Both the position numbers and the translations under genes were made by a program. Positions 16,392 to 27,365 of a stretch of DNA of 38,858 nucleotides are shown here, piece by piece (the first letter of the stretch is position 1; the number at the start of each line of letters is the position of its first letter). The DNA comes from Acidimicrobiia bacterium (lineage in GTDB: Bacteria > Actinomycetota > Acidimicrobiia > Acidimicrobiales > Bin134). The notes under the pieces are model-generated. The model made no database searches. It worked only from the letters and a program-made list of their open reading frames with translations, and was not told the DNA's origin. The DNA lies in NCBI GenBank assembly GCA_022822905.1, contig JAJDYE010000037.1, forward strand, positions 1 to 38,858, written 5' to 3'.

Positions 16392-19300
16392 ATGGCACCA
16401 GGCGATAGCACCTTGGAGGCCGCAGAGCCACCGTCCTGTCCCAAATGCGGGTTGGAAATGGTGATGAGGACGGCCACAAAGGGCAAGAACGTAGGCAGTC
16501 GTTTCTGGGGTTGTCCGACTTTCCCTGACTGTTGGGGGAGGGTTCAGATTGGCAGTGAGTGGAACACCGAGACGCTAGGACAGCCATCGCCCAAAACTGA
16601 TGAGCCTGGAATGGAAAGAGACGTGGAGACTGAAGCTGACAATACGGACCGGCGGCGAAGAGTGGATTGGGCCGATGGGACGTATGCACGAGATGGGTGG
16701 ATGGTTCGCTTGGCATCGGCGGGTGGTTCGCTGAGGTCGCTTTGTGAGGGGCGCGCTGAGCACCTAATGGGCTGCTGGATTGCCCGTGAGCGCGGGGAAG
16801 ACGAACAGTCTGCCAATAGGTTGTCGGCGGTGGAGACAGCGGCGGTTGGGTCGATGCTGAGGTTGCTGGCCAGGGGTGCTGCGCCTCCGATGCACCCTGA
16901 CGCGGAAAGCCAGCTCCTCGAATCCTGTGTCGGATTTCCAGAGCCAACTGATGAGGATTTCTTGGTTCCGTCGAAGGGGAAGTCTGCTTTATCTGGGGGT
17001 TGGTACGACTCAGAATACGAAGAACGACTTGTTGAGCGGATTGAGGAGCACCGGCCGGGTGCTGCGATGTGGTTGGTTCCGCAGCCGCCGCTCGACAAGC
17101 TGATCTTCGCGGCGGGCCTAGAAGCGGAGGTCGAGAGCGAGCGTCGATGCGACCTTTTGTTCTGCCCTCCAGGGTCGGCACCGGTTGTGTTCGAGGTAGA
17201 CGGCGGTCAGCACAAGGAAGCGAGACTGGTTGACAGAGACCGTGATCGCTCGCTGGAAGGGGCTGGAATTCGTACGGTACGGGTTCCAACATCTGAGCTT
17301 CGAGCAGGCCGCGGTCCGGGCCTTGAAGAAGTGTTCAAGGTGGTCGTCGAAGCTCGTTTCGGTCAGCGAATAGATGTCCAATCTGATCGTGGAGCCTGGC
17401 ACCCGAAGGTGTGGGGGCCGATTCAAACGCATCGGTTGGTGCTCGCCGTCTGCGAGGCCATCGATGCCGGGTTCCTGTCGGGGGATCGCTGGGTGATCAA
17501 AGTGTCCGACCCGACGGGCCTGTCGCTGAGGCTGATCGGTCCGTATCTGGAGACGCTGGCGGCGATTGCCGAAATATGGGGTGCTGCCAACCTCGCCCCC
17601 CAGGTAGCGATCTTTTGCCGGGGCGGCGAGGAGTTCATCTACCGGCGACAAGACTCCACCCCATTCAGTTATCTGCGGGCCGAAGCAGGAAGCAATGATG
17701 CTAGGTGGAGCGAGTCTGCTTCGGTTCGGGTGTTGTTGGGCTCCCATTGGTCCCCGTTTGAGCGGCTTCCCGACCCAATAGACGGAGAACCACCAGCGGT
17801 AGTGGTCCGCTCCTCTGGAGTACCGGCCCTACCCGCCGACCCTGTTCGCCGCCGGGTGGACATCCGTCCTGGGGGCGGCGACCGCAACCGATTGCGTCAG
17901 GCTCTAGAAGCAGTGATGAACGCGGCATTAGCAAAGGACTCGTTTCGGACAGGACAGTTCGAGGCGATTCAGACGGCGCTCGGCGGGAATGACTGTGCCG
18001 TGCTGCTTCCCACTGGAGCGGGCAAGAGCATGATCTACCAACTAGCGGGGCTGATTCTCCCCGGTCGGTTGCTGGTGGTTGATCCGATCACGTCGCTGAT
18101 CGACGACCAGATCGGCGGGTTGGCGGCCCAGGGAATCGATCGCGCCGCGGGAATCACCGCCCAGAACAGCACGAGCGGCCTGGGCCCAGCAGAAGACGCA
18201 TACTTCTTGTTCGTGGCCCCGGAACGGCTACAGCGACAAAAGTTTCGGGACATGCTCGCCGCATCAACTCGGTCCAATCCTGTGAGCCTTGTGGTTGTCG
18301 ATGAGGCGCATTGCGTTTCGGAATGGGGGCATGACTTTCGCACCGCCTACCTGAACTTTGGCAGGACTGCCCGGAGGGTGTGCGATCCGTCGGGTATCGG
18401 TAGGGTGCCGATTCTCGCGTTGACTGGCACTGCGTCGCGGGCGGTGTTGTCCGACGTTCTTTTCCAATTGGGCATCTCTGGCGACACCCCGGAAAGCATC
18501 ATCAGTCCGGCGTCGTTCGACCGGGCAGAGCTCTCCTATGAAGTGGAGATAATCAAACCGGCCATGTCTGAGGCGATCCTCAAAGATGTGCTCCGGTCTT
18601 TGCCGGCATCCTTCGACGAGCAATCGTCGGCCTTTCGAGAACGGGGGAGGCTGCCGGGGATTGTGTTCATCCCCACCGTGAACAGCAAGCACCGGAGCAT
18701 GGACAAAACGCTTGCGGCCGTCAGATCGGTCATTCCTACCGCAGTCGGGTTCTCCACCACGGCTCCGAAGAGCCACAACCGGCGGGAATGGGACACGGAG
18801 AGGCTCCGCAACGCTGAGAAGTTCAAGCAAGACGATGCCGCGGCCATTGTTGCCACGAAGGCGTTTGGCATGGGTATTGACAAGCCGAACGTCAGGTGGA
18901 TCGTCCACTATGGCCTGCCTCAGTCGATCGAGGCCTTCTATCAAGAGGTGGGTCGGGCTGGCCGCAACCGGCAGCCGGCCAAGAGCGTGCTGATACTCGC
19001 CGAGAACGGTGCAGCGCAGAGCAGGCAGCGGTTGGAATCAGAGCGGAATCTGCCCTCATCCAGCCAGGGCAGACAGAGGCCCGAAACAGACGACATATCT
19101 ACAGTGCTGTGGTTTCACGAGCAGGCATTTCCCAGCTTGGGCGAGGATGCTGAGAAGACTGTGGATGTGTATAGAAAACTCCGCTCGAGTCGAAACATCC
19201 TCCTTGGCGAGCGGGAGGATGAGCGGAATGCTTCCAAGCGCGCGCTTCATCGGCTCGCGGTTCTCGGGGTTGTCGACGACTATTGCCTCGAAGGGCGGGA

Positions 19301-20171
19301 CAAGACCGAGAAGGCGGTCGTCGTTGTTTCAGATGTCGGTCCAGAGGAGATTGCCGATGGCCTGCTTCGTTTCGTGGCCCGTTCCCAGCCGGGGCAAGTT
19401 GAGGCATTCCGGGCTCGATTACCCCGCCTTCCCGATGCCTTCAGCGCCGTCCGGGAGTGCAGCAGGATGCTGGCCGAATTCGTCTATGACACGATTGGCA
19501 AGGCTCGCCAGCGGAGTCTCTATGCGATGTGGGAACTCGCCACGGTCGGGCAAAAGGATGGGGAGCAAGTCCGCCAGGGCATTCTCGACTATCTGTCCGA
19601 AGGCGTCCCCTCGACCACCGCTCAGCGTCTCGCTGAGCAGGTCTTGTTTTCCTACTCCGATTGGATAGGGGAGTGGAGGGGGATAGCCAGTGTCGACGAT
19701 GCCCGGCAGTGGCGGGCCGCAGCCGCCCGCTTGCTGGGGTCTTATCCCGATCACCCTGGGCTTCTTGCTTCTCGTGCCATTGCAGGAGTGCATCTCGGCG
19801 GATCGGCGGATGAGCTCGAATGGGGCCTGCGTCAGTCAGTGGAAAGCGCTCTTGAGCGATATCGGGCTGATCCGGCTGACGCAGACCAGATGGCGATGGA
19901 GGTGTTGGATTGGCTAGCAGCAATGCCTGAACCTGTTGCCGAGCCGCTGGCAATGGCCGCAGCGGTCGTTGCCGCTGCCCGTGCCGCACTCCCACACTGT
20001 GATCTGGTGGAGGCATGGCTCGACTCGAACTGGAAGCGCAGTCCCGACCTTGCTGTCTTCAAATTTGCTGAAGGCGTCTCACTAGCCAACGACATAGCTC
20101 ACCATGCCGCCGACCGCGCTGGGGTGCTTCCAACCCCAGCGATGGCGATGGCAGAAAGGAGAAGCAGATGA
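16392..20171 (+). CDS. Zinc-ribbon / PD-(D/E)XK-like nuclease / RecQ-type helicase fusion
   Basis: A 1259-residue protein with three recognisable parts. First, a topoisomerase-type zinc ribbon: C16, C19, C41, C47 in CPKCG...GCPTFPDCWG. Second, at about 205-325, a VSR/DUF559/DUF2726-like nuclease fold, with D254 (RRCDLLF) and E268-V-D270 followed by GGQH. Third, at about 505-870, a RecQ-type helicase: FRTGQFEAIQ (518-527), LPTGAGKS (539-546), DEAH (637-640), ALTGTAS (676-682), TKAFGMGIDKPNV and QEVGRAGRNR (851-860). About 390 C-terminal residues are unassigned, without a clear RQC or HRDC domain. Such nuclease-helicase fusions suggest DNA processing or phage defence; the function is inferred. 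The following gene overlaps its stop (ATGA). Confidence 0.88.
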   Translation: MAPGDSTLEAAEPPSCPKCGLEMVMRTATKGKNVGSRFWGCPTFPDCWGRVQIGSEWNTETLGQPSPKTDEPGMERDVETEADNTDRRRRVDWADGTYARDGWMVRLASAGGSLRSLCEGRAEHLMGCWIARERGEDEQSANRLSAVETAAVGSMLRLLARGAAPPMHPDAESQLLESCVGFPEPTDEDFLVPSKGKSALSGGWYDSEYEERLVERIEEHRPGAAMWLVPQPPLDKLIFAAGLEAEVESERRCDLLFCPPGSAPVVFEVDGGQHKEARLVDRDRDRSLEGAGIRTVRVPTSELRAGRGPGLEEVFKVVVEARFGQRIDVQSDRGAWHPKVWGPIQTHRLVLAVCEAIDAGFLSGDRWVIKVSDPTGLSLRLIGPYLETLAAIAEIWGAANLAPQVAIFCRGGEEFIYRRQDSTPFSYLRAEAGSNDARWSESASVRVLLGSHWSPFERLPDPIDGEPPAVVVRSSGVPALPADPVRRRVDIRPGGGDRNRLRQALEAVMNAALAKDSFRTGQFEAIQTALGGNDCAVLLPTGAGKSMIYQLAGLILPGRLLVVDPITSLIDDQIGGLAAQGIDRAAGITAQNSTSGLGPAEDAYFLFVAPERLQRQKFRDMLAASTRSNPVSLVVVDEAHCVSEWGHDFRTAYLNFGRTARRVCDPSGIGRVPILALTGTASRAVLSDVLFQLGISGDTPESIISPASFDRAELSYEVEIIKPAMSEAILKDVLRSLPASFDEQSSAFRERGRLPGIVFIPTVNSKHRSMDKTLAAVRSVIPTAVGFSTTAPKSHNRREWDTERLRNAEKFKQDDAAAIVATKAFGMGIDKPNVRWIVHYGLPQSIEAFYQEVGRAGRNRQPAKSVLILAENGAAQSRQRLESERNLPSSSQGRQRPETDDISTVLWFHEQAFPSLGEDAEKTVDVYRKLRSSRNILLGEREDERNASKRALHRLAVLGVVDDYCLEGRDKTEKAVVVVSDVGPEEIADGLLRFVARSQPGQVEAFRARLPRLPDAFSAVRECSRMLAEFVYDTIGKARQRSLYAMWELATVGQKDGEQVRQGILDYLSEGVPSTTAQRLAEQVLFSYSDWIGEWRGIASVDDARQWRAAAARLLGSYPDHPGLLASRAIAGVHLGGSADELEWGLRQSVESALERYRADPADADQMAMEVLDWLAAMPEPVAEPLAMAAAVVAAARAALPHCDLVEAWLDSNWKRSPDLAVFKFAEGVSLANDIAHHAADRAGVLPTPAMAMAERRSR

Positions 20172-20617
20172 CTGACACAGCCGGCCCTTTGAATTCCTTT
20201 GATGCTTCTGTTCAACGGTTTGCCGACGCTACGGGTGTCCTTGAAGAGCTACGCGACAAGGTGGCTGCCCTTTCCGACTTCCAAGAGCAACAGAGCCATG
20301 CCACAGATGCATTGAACGGCTCTCGTGCTGCGCTGCACACCGCGGTTGAAGCCTTGAGTCCGGTTGGTGAGCTCGGCACGGAGCTTCTCGCCTCGCTCAA
20401 AGCGGTGGTCGCTGCCGCCGAAACTGCCTTCGACCAAGGCACGGTCAAGGGCATCAGAGACGACGTTGCCGCGCTCAGCGAAGAAGTGGAATCGCTGCGA
20501 GACAGCATCTGTGCTGAGCGGGATGAAGCCCGTCGAGAACTCGCTGAGATGCGAGCCAAGGTGCAGGCGTTGCCTGAGCGAATTCGAAGCAAGCACGGTC
20601 TGAATAAAGAAACTTGA
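20168..20617 (+). CDS. Coiled-coil partner of the helicase
   Basis: A 149-residue protein starting within the helicase stop codon, so the two are co-translated. It is almost wholly helical. Residues about 95-140 form a heptad-rich coiled coil (DDVAALSEEVESLRDSI, then AEMRAKVQALPERI). There is no enzyme motif, signal peptide or cysteine cluster. The family is not recognised. Tight coupling suggests a subunit or regulator of the helicase-nuclease, perhaps mediating oligomerisation. Confidence 0.8.
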   Translation: MTDTAGPLNSFDASVQRFADATGVLEELRDKVAALSDFQEQQSHATDALNGSRAALHTAVEALSPVGELGTELLASLKAVVAAAETAFDQGTVKGIRDDVAALSEEVESLRDSICAERDEARRELAEMRAKVQALPERIRSKHGLNKET

Positions 20618-20622
20618 TTCTC

Positions 20623-20676
20623 AAAGGAGAACCCGTGAACCGCCCGGGCGTTAGCCCGCGAACACTGCTTCGGTAG
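20623..20676 (+). other. Strong ribosome site with an aborted GTG frame
   Basis: AAAGGAG (20623-20629) sits 5 nt before GTG at 20635, six bases after the coiled-coil gene. The frame stops after 13 codons (MNRPGVSPRTLLR) and runs into the tail of the convergent OsmC gene. It may be the remaining 5' end of a third operon gene cut off by recombination, or chance. Confidence 0.3.
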
Positions 20677-21094
20677 TGAAGGACATGCCCCCCTCGAGGG
20701 TGCGGCGCACGGGGCAGCGACGGGCGATGTCCTCCAAACGGGTCCGCTGGTCGTCGTCGAAGTCGCCCTCGATGAAGATCTGGCTGCGCACTCTGTCGAT
20801 ATAGCCCGAGGCGTCAGCCTCGCAGTCGTCGCAATCGCGGGCGTGAACCCGGTCGTGCTCGAAGCGGGCCGAAATCGAGTGGAGTTTCCACCCCTTGCGC
20901 TGGCAATACATCGACAGGGTTATGCAAGTGCAGGCCGCCACTGACGACAGGAGGATTTCATAGGGATTGGGGCCGGTGTCGCCCCCTCCCAGGTCTTCGG
21001 GCTCGTCGGCCGCCCACAGATGCGAGCCCGAGCGGAGTTCCACAGCGAAGTCCTGGCCGCTGTCGACCGAGAGGTCGGCGGTGATGGTGGTCAT
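20651..21094 (-). CDS. OsmC-family protein
   Basis: A 147-residue protein of the OsmC/YhfA group, thiol-dependent peroxide-reducing or related proteins. Family features are GGGDTGPNPYEILLSSVAACTCITL, containing C55 and C57, and the second conserved cysteine C127 in ARRCPVRRTL. There is an additional CDDC pair (88-91) in a charged loop. The ATG at 21094 lies 15 nt after the sdhB stop on the same strand, so it is probably the last gene of the sdh transcript. A role in peroxide protection near a respiratory complex is plausible but inferred. Confidence 0.88.
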   Translation of the reverse strand: MTTITADLSVDSGQDFAVELRSGSHLWAADEPEDLGGGDTGPNPYEILLSSVAACTCITLSMYCQRKGWKLHSISARFEHDRVHARDCDDCEADASGYIDRVRSQIFIEGDFDDDQRTRLEDIARRCPVRRTLEGGMSFTTEAVFAG

Positions 21095-21109
21095 GCTTTG
21101 ACGCTATCG

Positions 21110-21873
21110 CTAGCCGACCAGTTTGCGGTTTTTCACCTTGGCCTTGATGTAGTCGCGGTTGGTCCAGGCGATGAAGTCGATGGGGATCTCCTTGGGGCAG
21201 GCCTCTTCGCACTCGCCGTGGTTGGTACACGAGCCGAAGAACGCCTCCATGGTCTCTACCATGGCCTCGGTGCGGGCCCACCGCTCGGCCTGGCCCTGGG
21301 GGAGCAGGTTCAGGTGTTGCACCTTGGCCGCGGTGAACAGCTGCGCCGCGCTGTTGGGGCAGGCGGCCACACAGGCTCCGCAGCCGATGCAGGCCGCGGC
21401 GTCGAAGGCGGTGTCGGCCGTCTCCTTGGGCACCGGGGTGAGGTTGGCGTCGGCGGCGGCGCCGGTGTTCACCGAGATGTAGCCGCCGGCGCCGATGATG
21501 GCGTCCATGGCCCGGCGGTCCACCGCCAAGTCCCGAAGCACGGGGAACGACGTGGCCCGCCACGGCTCGATCACGATGTGGTCGCCGTCGCTGAAGCTGC
21601 GCATGTGGAGCTGGCAGGTGGCCGTGCCTTTCTGGGGGCCGTGGGCCTGGCCGTTGATCATCAGCCCGCAGGTGCCGCAGATGCCCTCCCGGCAGTCAGA
21701 CTCGAACACGATGGGCTCTTCGCCCGCCTCGATGAGCCGCTCGTTGACAATGTCGAGCATCTCCAAGAACGATGCATCGGTGCTGATGCCGTTGGCCTCA
21801 TAGGTCACGAAACGGCCCTCGGCGTTGGGACCGGCTTGGCGCCACACCTTGAGCGTGAGGTTGATCTCGGCGC

Positions 21874-21877
<4 letters not shown>
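21110..21877 (-). CDS. sdhB: Succinate dehydrogenase iron-sulfur subunit
   Basis: Electron-transfer subunit of complex II. The 255-residue product carries the three expected clusters: [2Fe-2S] ligands in [12 protein letters not shown] with a later cysteine in GTATCQLHM, then [19 protein letters not shown] and [16 protein letters not shown] for [4Fe-4S] and [3Fe-4S]. The GTG start ([13 protein letters not shown]) overlaps the sdhA stop by 4 nt. A longer open frame upstream is only an overlap with sdhA. The cluster spacing and sequence resemble the enzymes paired with a single cytochrome b558 subunit. Confidence 0.95.
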
Positions 21878-23795
<1,918 letters not shown>

Positions 23796-23796
<1 letters not shown>

Positions 23797-24596
23797 CAGT
23801 GGTCCTCCTCCTCAGCGGCGCCGTGCTGGAGTTCCTCCACGATGGAGCGGCCATCGTCGTCGATCACCCCGGCCTGCACGAAGATCGGGAAGCTGAGGTT
23901 GCCCACCAGGATGATCCCGGCCAGCCCGGCGGCCAGATAGCGGCGCAGGTGGTTGTAGCGGGGGCTGTTCACCCCCAGGCTCTGGAACATGCTCCAGGTG
24001 CCGTGGAAGATGTGAACCGCTAGAGCGGTGTTGGCCACGATGTAGAGGATCGCCACCGGGATGCTGCTCAGGCTCTCCGACACGTTGTGGTAGGGGTCGC
24101 CTCGAACGAAGTCGGGGTTGAACCAGCCCCAGGTGAGGTCGGCCAGGTGGTAGAAGAGGTACAGCCCGATGATGGGGCCGGTCCACCGCATGGTGCGGGA
24201 GGCGAAGTTGGCGGCGATGTAGTTCCGGCCGCCCGGATAGCGCTGATCAGCAGCGATACTCATTCGGCTCAGCGAGTAGGCCGAGTGGATGTGCAGGGCG
24301 AAGGCGATGATCAGCCCGATGCGCATGATCCATAGCAGCCAGGTGCGGGGGAGGAGCTTGGTGCCCAGATCCCGCAGGGTCTCGGCGTACTCGTGGATCT
24401 CCAGCGGCCCCTCGTAGAGGTGGAGATTGCCGATCATGTGGACCACGATGAAGCCCAGCAAGGCCACCCCGGTGAGGCCCATCACCCACTTCTTGCCCAC
24501 CGCGGTCTGGTAGATGCTAAGCGGCCAAGGGAGCTTGATCTTGGGCTCCGACCGCACCGGCGGCGGCGCGCTCACTCTCGTTATGGCTTGGGCCAT
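23796..24596 (-). CDS. sdhC: Succinate dehydrogenase cytochrome b558 subunit
   Basis: Single membrane anchor of complex II with five hydrophobic helices, the type that holds two b hemes (Bacillus-like). The 266-residue product contains histidines in suitable helices: [32 protein letters not shown] and [11 protein letters not shown]. The last part ends in an acidic tail. ATG at 24596 has GGAGG about 8 nt upstream and begins [12 protein letters not shown]; an upstream in-frame extension is unlikely. This type usually transfers electrons to menaquinone. Confidence 0.93.
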
Positions 24597-24715
24597 CGTC
24601 TGCCTCCGCTTCGGGCCACCAGCAGCCCGAACGCTCTCCTGCCGACGGTACCGGCGCCCCACTCCCTGCGGCTAGCCGTACCGAGCCCTCGACTGGCTAG
24701 GCGATGACAAGGGAG

Positions 24716-24721
24716 TAGGGT
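24716..24721 (+). promoter_or_regulatory. Candidate leaderless -10 for the AAA ATPase gene
   Basis: TAGGGT is followed by 9 nt and ATG at 24731. No ribosome site lies between. Confidence 0.45.
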
Positions 24722-24730
24722 TCAACTCCT

Positions 24731-26140
24731 ATGTCGCAACCCACCACTCTCGGAGAGCTCAAGGAATCCGGCTGGCAGTCGGTGTCGGTCAAGCACGAGA
24801 TCCGTCGCAACGCGATCCGCAAGATTCGGGCTGGCGAAGACCTGTTTCCCGGCATCTGGGGCTACGAAGACACCGTCATCCCCCAGTTGGAGACCGCGCT
24901 GCTGGCCGGCCACGACGTGATCTTCCTGGGCGAGCGGGGTCAGGCCAAGACCCGGATGATCCGCCTGGTTCTCGACCTGCTCGACGAGTGGATCCCCATC
25001 GTGGCCGGCTCCGAGATCAACGACGACCCCTACAACCCGGTGTCAAAGCACGCCAAAGACCTGATCGCCGCCGAAGGCGACAGCACGCCGCTGGCCTGGG
25101 TCCACCGCAGCGAGCGCTACGGGGAGAAGCTGGCCACTCCCGACACCTCCATTGCCGACCTGATCGGTGAAGTGGATCCCATCAAGGTGGCCGAGGGCCG
25201 CTATCTGTCCGACGAGCTCACCATCCACTACGGCCTGGTGCCCCGCACCAACCGGGGGGTGTTCGCCATCAACGAGCTCCCCGATCTGGCCGAGCGCATC
25301 CAGGTGGGGCTGCTCAACGTGCTGGAGGAGCGCGACGTGCAGATCCGGGGCCACAAGATCCGCCTCCCCCTCGACATCTTGTTGTTCGCTTCCGCCAATC
25401 CCGAGGACTACACCAACCGGGGCCGTATCATCACCCCGCTCAAAGACCGCTTTGGGGCCCAGGTCCGCACCCACTACCCGACCGATGTAGACATCGAACT
25501 GGACATCACCGAGCAGGAGGCGACAGTCCCAGAGGCCGACCTGCCGGTGATCATGCCCGACTTCATGTGCGAGGTGCTGGTGTACCTCAGTCATCTGGCC
25601 CGACAGAGCCCGCACATCAACCAGCGCTCGGGAGTGTCGGTGCGGTTGACGGTGTCCAACTACGAGACGCTGGCTGCTGCGGCCATCCGGCGGGCCTTGC
25701 GCAGTGGCGAGGCGGCGGCGGTGCCCCGAGTGACCGACTTGGATGCGCTCGCCCCCTCCACCATGGGCAAGATTGAGATCGAGACCATCGAGGACGGCCG
25801 AGACAGCGAGATTGTGGGCACCCTCCGCAAAGAGGCCGTTCGCCAAGCCTTCAAGGACGCGGTCGAACTCGAGGTGCAGCAGGAAGTGATCGAGGCATTT
25901 GAAGAGGGTCGGGTGGTCAACGCGGGGGATGACATTTCCTCGGCCGACTATGCCGCCCTGGTTGACGAGGCGCCGGCGTTTGCCGGCGCACTGGCGGCGT
26001 TGGGCTACGAGCCCGGCGATCTCGAGAACCCCGCTCTGGTGGCCAGCGGCATTGAGTTTGTGCTGGAGGGCCTCCACCTCTCCAAACGCCTCAACAAGGA
26101 GTCCATATCCGGCGCCGCCGTCTATCGAGGAAGAACCTGA
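24731..26140 (+). CDS. MoxR / Mg-chelatase-like AAA ATPase
   Basis: A 469-residue AAA+ protein resembling ChlI-type and mycobacterial Rv0958-type ATPases. Walker A is GERGQAKT (67-74). The Walker B equivalent is VFAINELPDL (177-186), with Asn before the glutamate instead of Asp. A helical lid follows (residues about 280-370), with RSGVSVRLTVSNYE. Such ATPases act with a VWA-domain partner as metal-insertion or chaperone-like machines. The partner is encoded 1.2 kb downstream on the same strand. The gene is convergent with a GH1-like gene and overlaps its 3' end by 19 nt. The substrate is unknown. Confidence 0.88.
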   Translation: MSQPTTLGELKESGWQSVSVKHEIRRNAIRKIRAGEDLFPGIWGYEDTVIPQLETALLAGHDVIFLGERGQAKTRMIRLVLDLLDEWIPIVAGSEINDDPYNPVSKHAKDLIAAEGDSTPLAWVHRSERYGEKLATPDTSIADLIGEVDPIKVAEGRYLSDELTIHYGLVPRTNRGVFAINELPDLAERIQVGLLNVLEERDVQIRGHKIRLPLDILLFASANPEDYTNRGRIITPLKDRFGAQVRTHYPTDVDIELDITEQEATVPEADLPVIMPDFMCEVLVYLSHLARQSPHINQRSGVSVRLTVSNYETLAAAAIRRALRSGEAAAVPRVTDLDALAPSTMGKIEIETIEDGRDSEIVGTLRKEAVRQAFKDAVELEVQQEVIEAFEEGRVVNAGDDISSADYAALVDEAPAFAGALAALGYEPGDLENPALVASGIEFVLEGLHLSKRLNKESISGAAVYRGRT

Positions 26141-27342
26141 CCCTTTATCCGATCGCGCAGGGTGAAAGCGGCGTCTTTGGGATTGCGGTCTTGGTCGAAG
26201 AGGCCGCGGGCTGATGATCGCCCCAGGTGCCAGTGGTAGCCGTCCATCGCAGTGTCGACGAATAGCCCCACCACGTTGATGCCGTCGGATTTCGCGGCTT
26301 CCACCTGATCCAGCGTCCGCCCCAAGAGTTGATCGCGCCAGGTCTCATTGGTGGTGGACACGCCGGTGCCAGCCACCGCTAGCGGCACATCCCCCAGCAT
26401 GTCGGCCAGGCGGGCCAGCGCCCGGCCCAACTCCTCGGGCTCGGGGGCCAAGCCGGAGTCGTCGCACCGGGCGGTAGGGGGGTAGGGCCCGAGGTGGCCG
26501 TGTTGGTCCACTGAGACCGGAGCGTCGAAGCACACTCCGACCACATCGATCGCCTCCCGAAACTCCTCGCGGGCCACTATCGGACGATCGGGCACAATGA
26601 TCTCCCCGTCGGTCAGCGCTGAGATCCAGCTCCGCCACAGCAGCCGGTCCCACCAGCCCTGCCAGGCGAGGGTGTCGGCCCGCTGGTCGGCGGCGAAAAC
26701 GGTGTGGAGGCCGAATGCCCCCATCACCGGCTGGCTCCCGCTGCGGAGCAGGCGGCAGGCCTCGAACATGGCCTCCAGCCCGTGCTGGGCCGCCTCCACC
26801 GCGGCGTCGGTGCTGCGCCGTCCCGGAGGGCGCAGGGCTAACAGGCGGCTTCGCACCGCCCAGCCCACCGGATCCTCCACCGGCACCCACCCGGCCACCC
26901 GGTCGGAGAACCACTCGCCGCACCGATCCACCCAGCGAGCCCACCACAGCGTCCGCCCCTGCCGGGTGCTCCAGCCGCCCTCATCGTCGGCAAACCACCC
27001 CGGCAGGGTGGTGTTCTGGAGCACCAGCCAGGTCTTCAGCCCGACGTCGCGGGCCGCGGCCAGCACGTCGAGATACCGGTCAATGGCGTCGTGGTCCAAC
27101 CTGCCGGGCTCAGGCTCGATGCGAGCCCACTCCACCGGAAGCCGGCAATGGGTGAAGCCCCACTCGGCCAGCATTTGAAGGTCGGCCCGGAAGTCGATGC
27201 CGAAGCCGCATCCCTCGCCCGACCGGGGTGCCCGTCCCTCCCGCTCCCACACCGACCAGTCGGCCGCGGGGGCAACCCCTTCCAGCGACACCGAGTCGGC
27301 AGTCCACCCCCAGGCGAGATCAGGACCGGTATGGCCATCCAT
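26122..27342 (-). CDS. GH1 (beta-glucosidase)-like protein with degenerate active site
   Basis: A 406-residue protein with glycoside hydrolase family 1 landmarks: LQMLAEWGFTHCRLPVEWARIEPEPG, NTTLPGWFADDEGGW and the C-terminal TAMDGYHWHLG. Key residues are altered. The NEP acid/base segment reads VEDP (E156 kept). The HH pair before TLPGW is QN (109-110). The nucleophile motif ITENG reads VAGTG (323-327), so the catalytic glutamate is lost. No signal peptide is present. It is probably not an active glucosidase and may be a binding or regulatory protein. It lies opposite to and between the AAA and VWA partner genes, with TACTCT 7 nt before its ATG. Confidence 0.82.
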   Translation of the reverse strand: MDGHTGPDLAWGWTADSVSLEGVAPAADWSVWEREGRAPRSGEGCGFGIDFRADLQMLAEWGFTHCRLPVEWARIEPEPGRLDHDAIDRYLDVLAAARDVGLKTWLVLQNTTLPGWFADDEGGWSTRQGRTLWWARWVDRCGEWFSDRVAGWVPVEDPVGWAVRSRLLALRPPGRRSTDAAVEAAQHGLEAMFEACRLLRSGSQPVMGAFGLHTVFAADQRADTLAWQGWWDRLLWRSWISALTDGEIIVPDRPIVAREEFREAIDVVGVCFDAPVSVDQHGHLGPYPPTARCDDSGLAPEPEELGRALARLADMLGDVPLAVAGTGVSTTNETWRDQLLGRTLDQVEAAKSDGINVVGLFVDTAMDGYHWHLGRSSARGLFDQDRNPKDAAFTLRDRIKGQVLPR

Positions 27343-27349
27343 CTCGTTC

Positions 27350-27359
27350 AGAGTAGGTT
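27350..27359. promoter_or_regulatory. Overlapping divergent leaderless -10 elements
   Basis: Minus-strand TACTCT (27355-27350) serves the GH1-like gene with 7 nt to its ATG. Plus-strand TAGGTT (27354-27359) serves the VWA gene with 6 nt to its ATG. The two hexamers share the TA at 27354-27355 inside a 23-nt intergenic gap that has no ribosome site for either gene. Confidence 0.5.
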
Positions 27360-27365
27360 GGCGGG

